NCBI GenBank assembly: GCA_904373325.1
Contig: CAJFFP010000010.1
Location: 1-39,390 of the forward strand
Source: Candidatus Gallimonas merdigallinarum
GTDB lineage: Bacteria > Bacillota > Clostridia > Christensenellales > Borkfalkiaceae
DNA: 39,390 nucleotides
Direction of reading: 5' to 3'
Part shown: positions 38,356-39,390 of the stretch, in pieces
Layout: each line of letters begins with the position of its first letter
Position numbering within the stretch: position 1 is the stretch's first letter
Translations under genes and position numbers: made by a program
The notes under the pieces: model-generated
What the model was told of the DNA's origin: nothing
Seen by the model: only the letters and a program-made list of their open reading frames with translations
The model's database searches: none

Positions 38356-39195
38356 ATGGAAGAAATCAAGACCATTCTGTTAAAACACGGGTTTTCCTTC
38401 AAAAAACAGTTCGGGCAGAACTTTTTAACGGACGCGAACCTGCTGGACGCCATCGTGCGGGACGGCGGCGTCGGCGCGGATACGACGGTTTTGGAGATCG
38501 GCGCGGGCGCGGGCGCGCTTACGCGCGCTCTCTCCAAGGCGGCGAAAAGGGTCGTTGCGCTCGAAATCGACAAAACGCTCCAACCCGTGCTCGCCGAAAC
38601 GCTCGCGGGGTGCGAAAACACGGAAGTCATCTTCCGTGACTTTCTCAAAGCCGATCTTCCCGCGCTGGAAAGGGAACTCGGGGCGTACCGCGTCGTCGCG
38701 AACCTGCCCTATTACGTCACCACGCCCGTTTTAACGCGCTTCCTCGAAGAGGCGGAGCTGTGCGAGGGCGTCACCGTCATGGTGCAGGAGGAGGTCGCCG
38801 AACGCTTCTGCGCAAAGGCGGGCACGGCGGAATACGGGTCGATCACCGCCGCCATCGCCTTGAAGGGGGAGGCGCAGATCGTGCGCAGAGTGCCGCGGAC
38901 GATGTTCTATCCCCGTCCCAACGTCGATTCCGCCGTCGTGCGCATCGACTTTGAAGAGGGGCGCATTCCCGTCAGGAGCAGGAGCGCCTACCGCGCCGCC
39001 GTGCGGTGCGCCTTTTTAAGCCGCCGCAAGACGTTGGAAAACAATCTCGTGAACGCATTCCGCATTCCGCGCGAACGGGCGAAACAGGTGCTTTCGGACG
39101 CGGGCATCGCGGACATGGCGCGGGGGGAAACGCTCCCGCCTGAGGTTCTCGCCCGCCTTGCCGACGCGCTCGTCGCCGCGGGGCTCGCGGAATAA
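38356..39195 (+). CDS. rsmA: RsmA/KsgA, 16S rRNA dimethyladenosine transferase
   Basis: A 279-residue SAM-dependent methyltransferase that dimethylates A1518 and A1519 of 16S rRNA. FKKQFGQNFLTD is the N-terminal hallmark. VLEIGAGAGALTRAL is the SAM loop, NLPYYVTTPVL the catalytic NLPY, and FYPRPNVDSAVV a conserved later block. The C-terminal helical domain is complete. GAGGAG precedes the ATG. The rnmV gene that usually precedes ksgA in Firmicutes is absent. Confidence 0.96.
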   Translation: MEEIKTILLKHGFSFKKQFGQNFLTDANLLDAIVRDGGVGADTTVLEIGAGAGALTRALSKAAKRVVALEIDKTLQPVLAETLAGCENTEVIFRDFLKADLPALERELGAYRVVANLPYYVTTPVLTRFLEEAELCEGVTVMVQEEVAERFCAKAGTAEYGSITAAIALKGEAQIVRRVPRTMFYPRPNVDSAVVRIDFEEGRIPVRSRSAYRAAVRCAFLSRRKTLENNLVNAFRIPRERAKQVLSDAGIADMARGETLPPEVLARLADALVAAGLAE

Positions 39196-39208
39196 TTGAA
39201 AAGAGAAC

Positions 39209-39250
39209 GGCGCGCGGCGCGGACATGGTGTCCGCGCCGCGCGCCGCGTT
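39209..39250 (+). terminator. Terminator of ksgA
   Basis: A 16-bp perfect GC stem (39209-39224 with 39230-39245) and a 5-nt loop; weak T content follows. Confidence 0.7.
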
Positions 39251-39259
39251 ATTGTATAA

Positions 39260-39380
39260 AGAAAACCCCCGGATAGTCCGGGGGTTCAGGAATAGGCTTA
39301 TGCCGATGAGTAAAAATAATGGCTTCCCCTTGGGGGGAAGCTCTGCCGAAGGCGGTGATGAGGGGTTTGTGTTAGAGTAT
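39260..39380 (-). repeat. Intergenic repeat, right copy
   Basis: Inverted relative to the left copy. Bases 39294-39380 are its exact reverse complement; the rest differs by one indel and several substitutions. The terminator stem is perfect here (AACCCCCGGA/TCCGGGGGTT, 39266-39288), with T-rich sequence on the minus strand. The last 10 bases of the window lie outside the repeat. Confidence 0.75.
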
Positions 39381-39390
39381 TCATAATGGC

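Noticed and set aside
38270..38360. Zinc-ribbon-like frame (CFFC...CNLC) between the radical SAM gene and ksgA
   Set aside because: The frame has no start codon, spans a terminator stem and the ksgA ribosome site, and ends out of frame in ksgA.

Overview
The window looks like chromosome from a GC-rich, endospore-forming member of the Clostridia. The evidence is Firmicutes-type gene order, strong Shine-Dalgarno sites, sigma-A promoters of the TTGACA/TATAAT kind, and sporulation genes (spoIVFA-spoIVFB, a sipL-like gene, spmA-spmB), three of them behind sigma-E-like promoters. I cannot name the genus. No tRNA, rRNA, CRISPR, prophage or transposase gene was seen. Both ends of the window carry the same ~120-bp repeat in inverted orientation, as expected of a contig that breaks at a multicopy repeat.

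Layout. 1-6.7 kb: a flavin-reductase-like gene, a MarR regulator, DUF4250, a DnaA-box cluster, a HAD hydrolase, queT behind a preQ1-I riboswitch, DUF378, and a plsC-gltS operon. 6.8-9.3 kb: tcdA-cysteine desulfurase-Dabb and a small membrane protein. 9.6-14.3 kb: spoIVFA-spoIVFB-rng-rplU-rpmA, as in other Firmicutes but with no prp between the ribosomal genes. 14.4-18.3 kb: veg <> sipL-ispE-membrane protein. 18.5-24.9 kb: an APH-like kinase, an XRE regulator, a broken gene, a small protein divergent from an alaR-alaT pair, and greA-lysS. 25-39 kb: a scattered version of the B. subtilis yaaO-to-ksgA region (Orn/Lys/Arg decarboxylase, holB, ricT, ferredoxin, yabB, rsmI, an O-antigen-ligase-like gene, spmAB, metG, tatD, a radical SAM gene, ksgA).

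Most genes serve translation (tRNA and rRNA modification, ribosomal proteins, two tRNA ligases), replication, isoprenoid and queuosine supply, and spore formation. The less ordinary signals are non-coding. (i) Three structured 3'-UTR modules with a conserved AACTGA loop sit 3-5 nt after the stop codons of unrelated genes. (ii) Four genes have promoters that place the predicted transcription start on the start codon (leaderless mRNAs). (iii) A ~200-nt rod-shaped RNA candidate has its own promoter and terminator. (iv) A ~110-nt C-rich small RNA candidate has promoter and terminator. All coordinates, spacings and pairings were worked out by eye from the sequence; no search or folding program was run.
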